64,000 nucleotides of DNA, taken from JANRIG01 sp033765235. Lineage in GTDB: Bacteria; Bacteroidota; Bacteroidia; Cytophagales; UBA9547. The notes below the pieces were generated by a model, which was not told the origin of the DNA, made no database searches, and saw nothing but the letters and a program-made list of their open reading frames with translations. Position 1 is the first letter of the stretch; every line of letters starts with the position of its first letter. The DNA lies in contig JANRIG010000004.1 of NCBI GenBank assembly GCA_033765235.1, positions 24,414 to 88,413 of the forward strand, given 5' to 3'. The position numbers and the translations under genes are program-made. This document shows, one piece after another, positions 48,401 through 56,553 of this stretch.

Positions 48401-51400
48401 GATATCACATATTGACATTCGTCAAATGAAAAAGCATCATCCTTCTTGGCAACACCATACCTATATATTCCTGCAATGGAGGCATTATTGATAGTTAATT
48501 TTGATAAAACCGCCCCTGCAGGTTCACTGCTGTATATTTTTATGGGTATTTCACCACTCAAGCCTGTTAATGTTAGAGGTGTACTTGCATCAAAACTATA
48601 GGTAACAGGTGTGGATATCACCGTGTACACTTCAGTAGCGTATGCCGGGTTATACACATTATTTCCTAAAAATGTAGCCGTTACCGTAACCACATTTACA
48701 TTTTGCAAATTATATATACCGGCGGTTATTCCATTGGCGTATTGTTCAATATTATTTTGACCGTATGCATTCAAAGGGTTAATACCCGATGTCTTTGTAT
48801 ATACATTGGTGCTTTGAATTGGCTTTCCAAAAAAATCTACCCCTCTTACCGTAAATAAATTTTGCCCTACCACACTTTCTACTTTCACTACTACTAAATC
48901 AATGGCTCTATATACCCCCGATGGAGTGAGTTTCAAATACTGGTTGGCTTTGGGCACCACAACTTCTATCTGAAGCATGTTGGATGGTTGGTATAAATAG
49001 GAGCCCGAGTGTGACACCGTTATTATAGTTGTTCCGATATTGTAAAAACGAATAGAATCGCCCATTACACTACTAATTGCATTGTTGCTGGAATTTATCC
49101 TCATATCAGTAGTAATACCTGAACTTAAAGTTACCAAATCAAATATTCGAACTGTTTTTACCCCTGATAATGTGGTATTGTATCCGGTAAGTGTATGTGG
49201 GTTAGGTAGTACAAATACATATTGTAATAGTTGTTCAGGTGCGGGGTCATAAAAGGAATTTCCTGCTTGTGAGGCAAATATTCGGGTTTGTCCTATTCCG
49301 GTTGCTGAAAATACATTGTCGGAAATAAATGAACCCACTGTATTATCTTCAGACCTAAATGTAAGAGGTAAACCTGCTGAGCTTACACCTGTAAAGGTAT
49401 ATACTGCGCTACCTTGCATAATGTACATGGTGCCATTTCCCGGAAATGTTACATTTGCACCAATAATTGATTGTATGCCACCCGATACCGAAACAACATA
49501 GTTTTGTGAAACTGAATTATAAATGCTATTTCCCAATTGGTTCACTGTAATGGTTGTTACGCCTCGTGTTAAATAACTTATTGAATTTCCGGTGGTTGTA
49601 GCAACTGCAGTATTGCTGCTCAAAAGTGAAATAGGCAATCCGGAAGTAGCAGTTATGTTACTCATGGTCTCTGTACTTCCTAATGGTTTTAATAAACCTA
49701 CCGGTACTCCGGTGAGTGATTGATTAATCTTGTTAATAGTCACAACTCTTAACGCCTCTGACGGAAGGTAATTAGCATTGCCCACTTGTGAAGCTGTAAC
49801 TGTAAAGGTGCCTGCACCTGTCAATGAAACATTAAATACTGGTCCTGCTGTGGTGAATATGGTAGCAAATACATCGCTCGTGGTGTATGTAATTGGCAAA
49901 CCTGAAGTGGCGGTAGCAGGTGTAAATGTGAATGATGACACAAAATCTCTGTTGGCAACAGATGGGAAAGTTACTATTTGAGCCGCTTTTTCTATTGTTA
50001 CAATTTCATATCCTACACCCGCTTCATACGTGCCATTGCCTGCCTGCGTACCAACTATGGTAACCATACCTGCCCCCATTATTCTTGCAGTAGTACCGGT
50101 AATGGATATTATAGATGTGTTGCTACTGGTAAGCGTTACTGTAAGTCCTGAAGTGGCAGTGGCAGTGATGGTAAAATTGGCTCCGCCAAAGGTTTTGCTG
50201 CCCACTGGTGCAAATGTGATGGTTTGAGGCAATAAGTTTTGTACATTGAGTGTGCTGAAAATGTCGGCTGCTGCTGCATAGTTGCTATTTCCTACTTGCG
50301 ATGAGGTAATAGTTACAACGCCAATTCCTGTAAAACTTATCACATTTCCTATAGCCACAGCCACGGCACTATTGCTGGTAGTATAACTAACAGGTAACCC
50401 TACCGATGATAGGCCATTTAATACAATACTGCCGGATGTAATAGCAACATTGCCCAAATCAGATGGTACTCCAGTTATTACTTGTGGAGCTTTGGTTACG
50501 GTAACTACTTCAATCCCAACCCCTGTGGCATAGGTGCCATCGCCTGCTTGGGTGCCTATAATGTTTACGATACCCGCACCCATTATATAACCTGTTGTTC
50601 CAACTACTGATATAATAGCGGTATTGGCACTGGTAATGGTAGTTACAGGCAATCCTGAAGTTGCTGTAGCATTTATGATAAAACTGGCTCCGCCAAATGT
50701 TTTTACGCCAATAGGCTGAAATACAACGGTTTGAGTCAATAAATTTTGAACTGAAAGTACACCTTGAAGTGTAGGAGCCGCATTATAATTAGCATTTCCT
50801 ACTTGTGTGGCTGTAATGGTTACAATACCAATACCTACTATCGATAATTGATTGCCTGCTTGCACCTCAGCCACCGCATTATCACTACTGGTGTAAGTAA
50901 TTGGTAATCCTGACGAAGCCACACCTAACAAAGTCACATTAGGACTACCAATGGCTATGGTGCCTAAGTTAGCAGAAAAACCTGTAATAGCTTGATTGGC
51001 TTTTACTACCATTACCTCTTCTACCGCTTTAGCCGGGTTGTACATTGCATTTCCTGCTTGTGTTGCCGTAATGGTAACAACTCCTACCGATAGTATATGA
51101 GCAGTAGTGCCTGTAATAGAGATAATTGTAGGATTGCTGCTTATAAATACAAGAGGCAATGCAGATGTGGTTGTTCCTCCAAGTGCGAAACTTGAGCCTC
51201 CAAAGGTTCGGGTACCAATAGGATTCAATGTTACTGTTTGAAATAATCTATTGCCAATTAATGTAGCATTATATATAGGTAAATTGGGCTTATTTTGAAC
51301 GGTTACACCCGGAGTAGATGTTGTTAAAAAGCTTCCCGGAATGGTAAATAGTACTAAGTTGGCATTCACCACTTGATATTGCGTAAGAACCACTCCACCT

Positions 51401-53706
51401 ATTGTAAGACCAATATTTGCAGCTGCAAAATTACCTCCTGCCAATGTAGCTACCATCTCATTATTAGGCAATACAATAGACTCCGGTATTGCAAATCCGG
51501 CACTGGTTATCACAGGTAAGTTTACTACATGCAATGAAGTTGAAGATACGGTAAGCACCGATTTGAAAGGGTTTTGAAGTTCAAATAAGATTTCATCAGA
51601 ATTGGTAACCATGGCTGAGGTCACAGTGAATGATATTCTATCAAACCCTGTGAGCCTTACAGGATTAACACTTAGTCCTGATGTGGTATTGGTAAGTCCC
51701 GGATGCGCAAAACCGCCTCCTGTGAGGGTTACATAGTTTTGGACGCCTGTAGTAAGAGGGTTTAAAAGAAATCCTCCTGTAATGGATAAATTAGGAATAT
51801 TAAATACAATAGGCGTATTGGCAGCACTTGCAGGCAACTGACCAGGATATTTGAATACAACAAATGGGTCGTTTACATTGCCTATCACAGAAGTAATGGT
51901 AAACACACCTGTAGTAGGATTGAGAATGAGTACAGGTGAAGTTACCGTAGAACCGGCTAATGAGGATTGCATTCCCGGCACAAAGCCCGAACCTGTGATG
52001 GTACCTGCAATATTAGTAGCTCCGGGCATTAATGGGTCGCTTAAGAATGCATAATCAATATTGAAATATACCCCAACTGAGGTGCTAGGTAAGTTCACAG
52101 GACTTGTGACTGTGGTAAATGAATTTTGCACCCTCGAAATGGGGCTAGTGGTAGTAAGCACATTGCCCGGCAATGTAAAAATGAGCAAGTTGCTGCTAAT
52201 GAATGAACTTGTTGTAAGTACTACACCACTAATGGTTAATCGTGCATTGGGGGTAAAAGTAGAACCTACTAAAGTAATAATCATAGGTGGATTAGGTACT
52301 ACAAAATCAAACGGTAACCAAAATCCGGCTGCAGTAATAGCCGGCACTGCATATATGATACCCGAATTGGTTATTTGATTGGATACATTACTTCCCATAT
52401 TGGAAGCAGTAAAGGTGGCATTGGTGCCTGCAAACATAGGAGGTACAGTAGCTAAAGCCAGAGAACTTCCAACAAAAGTGGTTGATAAACCAACCCCATT
52501 TAGTGTTACCGTAACTGAAGATGAAATGTTACTGCCTATTACACTGATAATATTTTCAGAAGGATTATTGAATAAAGGTGGCACCACCCGTACATTCGTG
52601 AGTGTAGGTGCTACTGGTACAAACCTATAAAGTGCAATTACCTGATTATCAGTTTGCACATATACATTTGAAGGTGTAACTATTACATTGCCACCATAAT
52701 ACTCATTAGGAATGTTACTTCCCATTTGTGAAACTAATGTTCTCGCCGAGTTTATTTGATACACTCTTGTAAAAGAAGATGCTGTATTGTCCCAACCAAA
52801 TGAAAAATATACATTATTACTTGCATCTACGGCAAGTCCTTTGTCTAATATTCCTGTGGTTGTAGTGGCCGCAACAGCAGCAATAGTGTTCCATGCACTT
52901 CCATTATATTCTCTAACCACAAAATTATTGCCACCAGTGCTTGCTGGAAAAGCCACTATCGGCTGGTTAGATGAATTTATGGCAAGACTTAAAGTACCCA
53001 TTCTGTGATTTCCCGCATCAGGAAGGTCTGTAAATGTGGTACCGTTAAACTTTTTGATTTTTATTGCAGAGCTTGCAACGGTACCAAAATCTGTAGCAAA
53101 ATACACATCACCATTGGCAGCTGTGGCCATTACGATATTGTTATTCATTAACATGGAAAAACCTGTCAATTGACCCCAATTAGCACCCGAATTGGTATAT
53201 AAGAATAATTGAGCGCCATTGTCATATACAACAGCATAATGCATACCATTGCTTGCAATTTTATGATCGAATGTATTATAAGAAAACCCACTGGAAGTTA
53301 CCACATGTCCTTGCCCCATTGGTGACCAAGCACCTGACGAATATTTGTATGTAAATACCCCTCTCGTAGCGGCTGTAGAGCCTATCATAGAGGTAAAATA
53401 CAGGTCGCCTGTGGCAGCATCTACATTTATTTTGGTTTTGCTGGAGTAGTTCAGGTTGAAAAAACCTCCTGTTACACTTACAGGACCCGGGGCATGATAT
53501 TCTACATGTCCTTTATTATTAGGATAGTTCCATGAATCAGTTCTGGAAGTATATACCTTACTATCAAAAGGAGAAAACGCAACATCTGTTTCTCTCAATC
53601 CGGATCTTGAACCGTATGGGGTTTGATTAGTCCAAGTGCCGGGTTGTGCAAAACAAGTAAGTGATATGATAATTAATACAACAACTGACAGTATTGATTT
53701 TTTCAT
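45478..53706 (-). CDS. Giant T9SS surface protein: propeller, TIG-like domains, Ig-like repeats, type A sorting domain
   Basis: The protein has 2742 residues and a signal peptide ending ISLTCFAQ. Residues ~20-365 look like a beta-propeller (repeated AINSSNQPIVAF, AVDASNNVYFSF blades). About 370-830 hold TIG/IPT-like units (TLVGSTFTPNARLTISGVVLT). About 830-1690 hold ten Ig-like units with SGLPITYTSSD...ITATQxGNxxYNxA motifs; the first ones alternate between two types. Longer diverged Ig-like domains follow, then a short carboxypeptidase-regulatory-like fold (FAYTDDEGNYTISGLRTLTPYQLYF) and a T9SS type A sorting domain (FKVYPNPASDVVNLES...LTNGLYLLDINYYKGREVKKLKIEK). Probable outer-surface adhesin or matrix protein. 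It is divergent from the Crp/Fnr regulator. Confidence 0.9.
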   Translation of the reverse strand: MKKSILSVVVLIIISLTCFAQPGTWTNQTPYGSRSGLRETDVAFSPFDSKVYTSRTDSWNYPNNKGHVEYHAPGPVSVTGGFFNLNYSSKTKINVDAATGDLYFTSMIGSTAATRGVFTYKYSSGAWSPMGQGHVVTSSGFSYNTFDHKIASNGMHYAVVYDNGAQLFLYTNSGANWGQLTGFSMLMNNNIVMATAANGDVYFATDFGTVASSAIKIKKFNGTTFTDLPDAGNHRMGTLSLAINSSNQPIVAFPASTGGNNFVVREYNGSAWNTIAAVAATTTTGILDKGLAVDASNNVYFSFGWDNTASSFTRVYQINSARTLVSQMGSNIPNEYYGGNVIVTPSNVYVQTDNQVIALYRFVPVAPTLTNVRVVPPLFNNPSENIISVIGSNISSSVTVTLNGVGLSTTFVGSSLALATVPPMFAGTNATFTASNMGSNVSNQITNSGIIYAVPAITAAGFWLPFDFVVPNPPMIITLVGSTFTPNARLTISGVVLTTSSFISSNLLIFTLPGNVLTTTSPISRVQNSFTTVTSPVNLPSTSVGVYFNIDYAFLSDPLMPGATNIAGTITGSGFVPGMQSSLAGSTVTSPVLILNPTTGVFTITSVIGNVNDPFVVFKYPGQLPASAANTPIVFNIPNLSITGGFLLNPLTTGVQNYVTLTGGGFAHPGLTNTTSGLSVNPVRLTGFDRISFTVTSAMVTNSDEILFELQNPFKSVLTVSSTSLHVVNLPVITSAGFAIPESIVLPNNEMVATLAGGNFAAANIGLTIGGVVLTQYQVVNANLVLFTIPGSFLTTSTPGVTVQNKPNLPIYNATLIGNRLFQTVTLNPIGTRTFGGSSFALGGTTTSALPLVFISSNPTIISITGTTAHILSVGVVTITATQAGNAMYNPAKAVEEVMVVKANQAITGFSANLGTIAIGSPNVTLLGVASSGLPITYTSSDNAVAEVQAGNQLSIVGIGIVTITATQVGNANYNAAPTLQGVLSVQNLLTQTVVFQPIGVKTFGGASFIINATATSGLPVTTITSANTAIISVVGTTGYIMGAGIVNIIGTQAGDGTYATGVGIEVVTVTKAPQVITGVPSDLGNVAITSGSIVLNGLSSVGLPVSYTTSNSAVAVAIGNVISFTGIGVVTITSSQVGNSNYAAAADIFSTLNVQNLLPQTITFAPVGSKTFGGANFTITATATSGLTVTLTSSNTSIISITGTTARIMGAGMVTIVGTQAGNGTYEAGVGYEIVTIEKAAQIVTFPSVANRDFVSSFTFTPATATSGLPITYTTSDVFATIFTTAGPVFNVSLTGAGTFTVTASQVGNANYLPSEALRVVTINKINQSLTGVPVGLLKPLGSTETMSNITATSGLPISLLSSNTAVATTTGNSISYLTRGVTTITVNQLGNSIYNSVSQNYVVSVSGGIQSIIGANVTFPGNGTMYIMQGSAVYTFTGVSSAGLPLTFRSEDNTVGSFISDNVFSATGIGQTRIFASQAGNSFYDPAPEQLLQYVFVLPNPHTLTGYNTTLSGVKTVRIFDLVTLSSGITTDMRINSSNNAISSVMGDSIRFYNIGTTIITVSHSGSYLYQPSNMLQIEVVVPKANQYLKLTPSGVYRAIDLVVVKVESVVGQNLFTVRGVDFFGKPIQSTNVYTKTSGINPLNAYGQNNIEQYANGITAGIYNLQNVNVVTVTATFLGNNVYNPAYATEVYTVISTPVTYSFDASTPLTLTGLSGEIPIKIYSSEPAGAVLSKLTINNASIAGIYRYGVAKKDDAFSFDECQYVISKSRMGYKIYQQMVEPVAIIDNPIYQNIGDLVPSYCQSTIQGHNLTITPYRTGVLTLTCSMTTNTGMTASTITHTINILPTPTKFVVNDKIINYKNDTITIYGMNNIRVSPYDNAFGVTLVPQSSAPGDFSISIPYGPTVTSSNMAVLSVSPSLIYGRVGDMNVTPMNTGMATITVSSIGQFEPNALFSKPLVNYKILTVVVKKPKSNIQISFNHQNISTYSVLMPAIDFGFTASHVVGGVPQSLAISSIVSSNPTIATVQADGKIKFISAGVVTITAITADNIHSSGNRYNKVITILPGKIPQTILVSTNYNPNVPGDWKYGPMNLKIPKILSQPGLDEEFDWIILSKILSEFTNGIKKPKLGVQVYCDENSGNITNNPDQAINLPGSINSKSPIYSKKDLLNARFYVREVLGRPDSTLCNIMAVSTYNRFLENFSLSDSAIVRPPVDLYFATSVFEPALKIAAGTGKAEKNYAVNNYNYSVITITGYSPGNAYVESAVGYAFVYPRNSLQVTLAGLTFEDTTFTNRYADQSSQYIKLNPSQSNIISIVGVSQFITGFDPVTNTYTFEDLNSKLQITTNFIVNTLTNRYIELAPNHPSGRFYISIVAPSVPNFGQKSWSFRVSKDINFSVNATITNLDGSVTPVTEADYKISAGIIGNISKSDLPFGTFDYASQRNTRKELVTFKRTGFNSFSISGYNEELATDDRLVALAFLCYPTKPAYQQYGIKIKPSLSAAYRLDYKPAKTFKTFMPGSITSDVIDVNFIMSEQNGNSKIKGFVIEKLEAKGNGRSESANGSLPGLPVFVINTNTQQVEGFAYTDDEGNYTISGLRTLTPYQLYFDSTGTNTDQATGSFELYPGIETNFKSVLLDGNAFYSAQEMNDMTITGLNTEVASSKFKVYPNPASDVVNLESDLNEWCTITVVDLKGQTHKKMTYKFEKGKTLKFNTEELTNGLYLLDINYYKGREVKKLKIEK

Positions 53707-53737
53707 ACGATTGATTTTACAATAATAATTTTATTGG

Positions 53738-53745
53738 CAAAATTA
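53738..53745 (-). promoter_or_regulatory. -7 box TAATTTTG of the giant surface protein gene
   Basis: On the minus strand it is a perfect TAnnTTTG match, with an inferred start near 53733 and a leader of about 25 nt. No TTTG lies at the expected upstream distance; an FNR-type palindrome is centred about 41 bp upstream instead, as at activator-dependent promoters. Confidence 0.55.
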
Positions 53746-53767
53746 ATATACCACTGTTAGTAATACA

Positions 53768-53781
53768 TTGACATAAATCAA
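53768..53781. promoter_or_regulatory. FNR-type operator 1 (TTGAC-ATAA-ATCAA)
   Basis: It matches the TTGAT-N4-ATCAA palindrome at nine of ten positions. It is centred about -41 from the inferred start of the giant surface gene and about -102 from that of the regulator gene. Confidence 0.65.
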
Positions 53782-53798
53782 TTGTACCCTTTATTTTA

Positions 53799-53812
53799 TT
53801 GATATAAATCAA
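53799..53812. promoter_or_regulatory. FNR-type operator 2 (TTGAT-ATAA-ATCAA)
   Basis: This is a perfect TTGAT-N4-ATCAA palindrome with the same ATAA spacer as operator 1. The centres are 31 bp (three helical turns) apart. It is centred about -71 from the inferred start of the Crp/Fnr regulator gene. Confidence 0.7.
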
Positions 53813-53839
53813 CTTATTTTTCATTTTCATGTAATAATA

Positions 53840-53871
53840 TTTGACAAATACTATAATAACTACTACCTTTA
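53840..53871 (+). promoter_or_regulatory. Promoter of the Crp/Fnr-family regulator
   Basis: TTTG (53840-53843), a 20-nt spacer and TACCTTTA (53864-53871; seven of eight matches to TAnnTTTG). The inferred start is only a few nt before the ATG at 53880, so the transcript would be nearly leaderless. Confidence 0.6.
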
Positions 53872-53879
53872 TACTGTAT

Positions 53880-54485
53880 ATGCGTCCAAATCAGAGTTAT
53901 AACGAATGTATAAAGCAGCTCAATGATGCGTTTGGAGCACTTACTCCGTTGACAGACAAAACACTAAATGAAATAAATAAAATATTTGAACTAAAATACA
54001 TTCCAAAGCATACCCATTTGGTAAAAGCGGGGCAGGTGGTAAATAAAATTTGGTTTCTCAACCGCGGACTATTACGAAGTTATTTTTATAAAGATGATAA
54101 TGAGTGCACTACATGGTTTATGACAGAGAATTTTCCCTTTACCAACTATCGCAGTTTCATTACACAGCAGCCCTCTTTGGACAACATCATTACCGTAGAA
54201 GACTCCATAGTACTGGAGACTACCCGCCAGAATGTATATGAAATATATGCCAAATATTCTGATGCCAATACCTTGGGTAGAATATTTGCCGAATTGTACT
54301 TTTTAAGGCACGATGCGCATGTGTATGATTTGCTCTTTTCAAGTGCCGAAGACAGATACATACACTTTTTGGAGCGTATGCCCGGTCTTGATGACCGTGT
54401 AAAGTCCAAAGACTTAGCCTCTTATTTGGGTATGACCAAAGAGACAATCAGTAGGCTCAAATCCAAGCGCAAAATCGCAAGTTAG
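53880..54485 (+). CDS. Crp/Fnr-family transcriptional regulator
   Basis: The protein has about 201 residues from the ATG at 53880; the longer frame from TTG 53841 would run through the promoter. An N-terminal cyclic-nucleotide-binding-like beta-roll (LKYIPKHTHLVKAGQVVNKIWFLNRGLLRSYFYKDDNECTTWFM) joins a C-terminal helix-turn-helix, DLASYLGMTKETISRLKSK. The recognition helix has ETISR as in FNR, whose Glu, Ser and Arg read TTGAT. The Cys cluster of FNR is missing, so it is not an Fe-S oxygen sensor of that type; the effector is unknown. Two TTGAY-N4-ATCAA sites lie upstream, suggesting autoregulation and control of the divergent giant surface gene. Confidence 0.87.
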   Translation: MRPNQSYNECIKQLNDAFGALTPLTDKTLNEINKIFELKYIPKHTHLVKAGQVVNKIWFLNRGLLRSYFYKDDNECTTWFMTENFPFTNYRSFITQQPSLDNIITVEDSIVLETTRQNVYEIYAKYSDANTLGRIFAELYFLRHDAHVYDLLFSSAEDRYIHFLERMPGLDDRVKSKDLASYLGMTKETISRLKSKRKIAS

Positions 54486-54557
54486 AATTATCTAATAACT
54501 GTTAGCCGTTCATTAAAATTAGTAAATTCATAAAATAAAAGCTATATTATCACCTAT

Positions 54558-54585
54558 TCACGATTTACTATTTCGTGATTCTTTT
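54558..54585 (+). terminator. Weak candidate terminator after the regulator gene
   Basis: TCACGA (54558-54563) and TCGTGA (54573-54578) form a 6-bp stem with a 9-nt loop, followed by TTCTTTTT. It lies between convergent genes and could serve either. Confidence 0.4.
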
Positions 54586-54639
54586 TACTATTTTATATAT
54601 TTATTGTCATAGAATATGACGAAGAGGTAAGATAGATTA

Positions 54640-55917
54640 CTACCCTAATTTATTTGCCTCAATACCCAAAGCTGCTATCATGCTTTGAATTTTTGTGATA
54701 CATTCATCCCACTCGTCGTAGGCATGGGCATAGGCGGTGATGCCACTGCCTGCACTGAATGTGAGCACATTAGCCTCTTCATCGTAAAATATAGACCGTA
54801 TCACCACGTTAAAATCAAAGTCTTTATTTCCGGACACATATCCAATGCTTCCTGAAAATAGACCTCTATCTATCTTTTCATAATGTTGTATGAGTTTTAT
54901 GGCATTGTATTTGGGTGCGCCTGTCATACTGCCCATAGGAAATGCAGCTTTGATAATATCACCAAATGTATACTCACTGCCACATATGCAAGATACAGTA
55001 GTAATGAGCTGATGTACAGAGCTGTAGGTGTATAGCTTGCATAACTCAGACACTGTTACTGTACCTCTTGCTGCTATTTTTGAAAGGTCGTTGCGCACAA
55101 GGTCTGTAATCATGATATTTTCAGAATATTCTTTGTCTGATGCTAAAAGCTTGTCTATAATTATATTATCTTCTGTCTGTGACTTGCCTCTCTTCGAGGT
55201 ACCTTTGATAGGTTGTGAAATAATATTGTTTCCATTTTTATGCAAAAATCTTTCGGGCGATGCACATAGACAATATTTTTGCTTATATTTAAGAAATGCC
55301 GCAAAAGGCATAGGCGAATGGTGCATTAGTTCAAAAAATGTATTTATGGGGTCTATCACCGCATAGGGGCTATCCCAAGTATTACAAAAATTTATTTCAT
55401 AAATATTACCGTTAATGATTTGACGCTGAATATCATGTACTGTATTTACATATTCATTTTTATTAAAATGTGGCTTAAAATGGTGTAATATTGGTGTAAT
55501 GTGCGGCGGAGCACTATATAGTTCTATTTGATGCATTAATGTTTCGCTAAGCAGTGCCCCATCATGGTCAAAGGTGATTTCATACTCCGGCACAAAAAAC
55601 ATAAAATCAGGAAAACTCACCGCTGCGCTACTACCTTTGGCAATGCCTTCAATGCCGTGCATGAGGCTGTATGTCATGAAGCCAAAATAATCATATTGGT
55701 TATCAGCTATTTCATTGCAAAATGTATCAAAACCATAAGTAGCTGCAGGCACATGGCAACTTGATGCAAATATTAATTTGCAAGGAAAACTTTTTTGGGT
55801 AATACCAAATTGATTTGGCTCTAAAAGCACTACATACTCATACTTTTGGCAGGCATAACGCAGCGATTTTTGTTTGAATTGTACAATCTCAGATTTTGAA
55901 TAAAAATATTTTTTCAA
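54640..55917 (-). CDS. pabB: Aminodeoxychorismate synthase component I (PabB)
   Basis: PabB converts chorismate and ammonia to 4-amino-4-deoxychorismate in folate synthesis. The 425-residue chorismate-binding enzyme shows SPERFLHKNGNNIISQPIKGTSKRG, ITDLVRNDLSKIA, SMTGAPKYNAIKLIQHYE and FSGSIGYVSG. The Lys in PIKGT is the PabB-type nucleophile, where anthranilate synthase has Ala. The start is a TTG at 55917; no ATG lies near it and a promoter sits directly upstream. No pabA/glutaminase or lyase gene is adjacent. Confidence 0.88.
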   Translation of the reverse strand: MKKYFYSKSEIVQFKQKSLRYACQKYEYVVLLEPNQFGITQKSFPCKLIFASSCHVPAATYGFDTFCNEIADNQYDYFGFMTYSLMHGIEGIAKGSSAAVSFPDFMFFVPEYEITFDHDGALLSETLMHQIELYSAPPHITPILHHFKPHFNKNEYVNTVHDIQRQIINGNIYEINFCNTWDSPYAVIDPINTFFELMHHSPMPFAAFLKYKQKYCLCASPERFLHKNGNNIISQPIKGTSKRGKSQTEDNIIIDKLLASDKEYSENIMITDLVRNDLSKIAARGTVTVSELCKLYTYSSVHQLITTVSCICGSEYTFGDIIKAAFPMGSMTGAPKYNAIKLIQHYEKIDRGLFSGSIGYVSGNKDFDFNVVIRSIFYDEEANVLTFSAGSGITAYAHAYDEWDECITKIQSMIAALGIEANKLG

Positions 55918-55921
55918 GACT

Positions 55922-55954
55922 CAAATATATATTTATGCCATGCAATACTACAAA
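55922..55954 (-). promoter_or_regulatory. Promoter directly abutting pabB
   Basis: On the minus strand, TTTG (55954-55951), a 21-nt spacer and TATATTTG (55929-55922; perfect TAnnTTTG). The -7 box ends 4 nt before the TTG start codon, which would make the transcript leaderless. Confidence 0.5.
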
Positions 55955-55957
55955 TGC

Positions 55958-56545
55958 TTATTTGATATTCAACTTATTATAAAGTTCATCTTTGGCTATC
56001 TGCCTTACATCGCCGGGCTGCATAGTATTCAAAAGTACATTTTCTATGGCTACACGTACAAGCCTAAGGGTAGGAAACCCCTGCGAAGCAGTCATTTTTC
56101 GCACTTGGTGGTTTTTGCCCTCGGTGAGTATTATTTGTACCCAAGTGGTAGGGATATTGGCTCTATACCTGATAGGAGGGTTGCGCGGTGGCAATGCAGG
56201 CTCTGCTGCTATGATACTGATATGGCAAGGTTGTGTATGGTGTACTTTGCCTTTTACAGATATGGTAGTTCCTTTTTGTAAATTTTGTATTGCCTCTGTG
56301 CTAAACACACCCTCTGTCTGTACATAGTAGGTACGCTTGTGGGCGTATGTAGGACTTAACAGTCTATAATTGAGCTTGGTATCGTTGGTGAGTATAAGCA
56401 GCCCTTCGGTATCTGCGTCTAGCCTGCCCACCGGGTACACATCTTTAGGAAAATCATGCAACTGTGCCAAAGTAGGAGCATCGCTCTCTATGCTAAACTG
56501 AGAGAGCATGCCATATGGTTTGTATATGATATAATATGAATGAAT
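55958..56545 (-). CDS. RluE/RsuA-family pseudouridine synthase, probable ATT start
   Basis: This enzyme isomerises a uridine in ribosomal RNA (RluE-like: 23S). The catalytic Asp is in VGRLDADTEGLLILTND, and NHQVRKMTASQGFPTLRLVRVAI is the C-terminal family motif. The first ATG in frame (56509) would cut off the conserved first strand and KPYG motif: the upstream codons read HSYYIIYKPYG, directly continuous with MLSQFS. No ATG, GTG or TTG is in frame before the previous gene's stop; ATT at 56545 gives the expected N-terminus and about 195 residues. It lies 8 bp after the DUF3078 gene, in one operon. I annotate the ATT start, with moderate certainty about the exact codon. Confidence 0.85.
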   Translation of the reverse strand: MHSYYIIYKPYGMLSQFSIESDAPTLAQLHDFPKDVYPVGRLDADTEGLLILTNDTKLNYRLLSPTYAHKRTYYVQTEGVFSTEAIQNLQKGTTISVKGKVHHTQPCHISIIAAEPALPPRNPPIRYRANIPTTWVQIILTEGKNHQVRKMTASQGFPTLRLVRVAIENVLLNTMQPGDVRQIAKDELYNKLNIK

Positions 56546-56553
56546 AGCTACAA

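Noticed and set aside
52061..52630. Pair of hydrophobic Val/Thr-rich plus-strand frames inside the giant surface gene
   Set aside because: They mirror beta-strand-rich repeats on the minus strand and recur with repeat periodicity.
54640..55917. Anthranilate or isochorismate synthase instead of PabB
   Set aside because: The PIKGT motif has the Lys typical of aminodeoxychorismate synthase, and no trp or menaquinone genes are adjacent.
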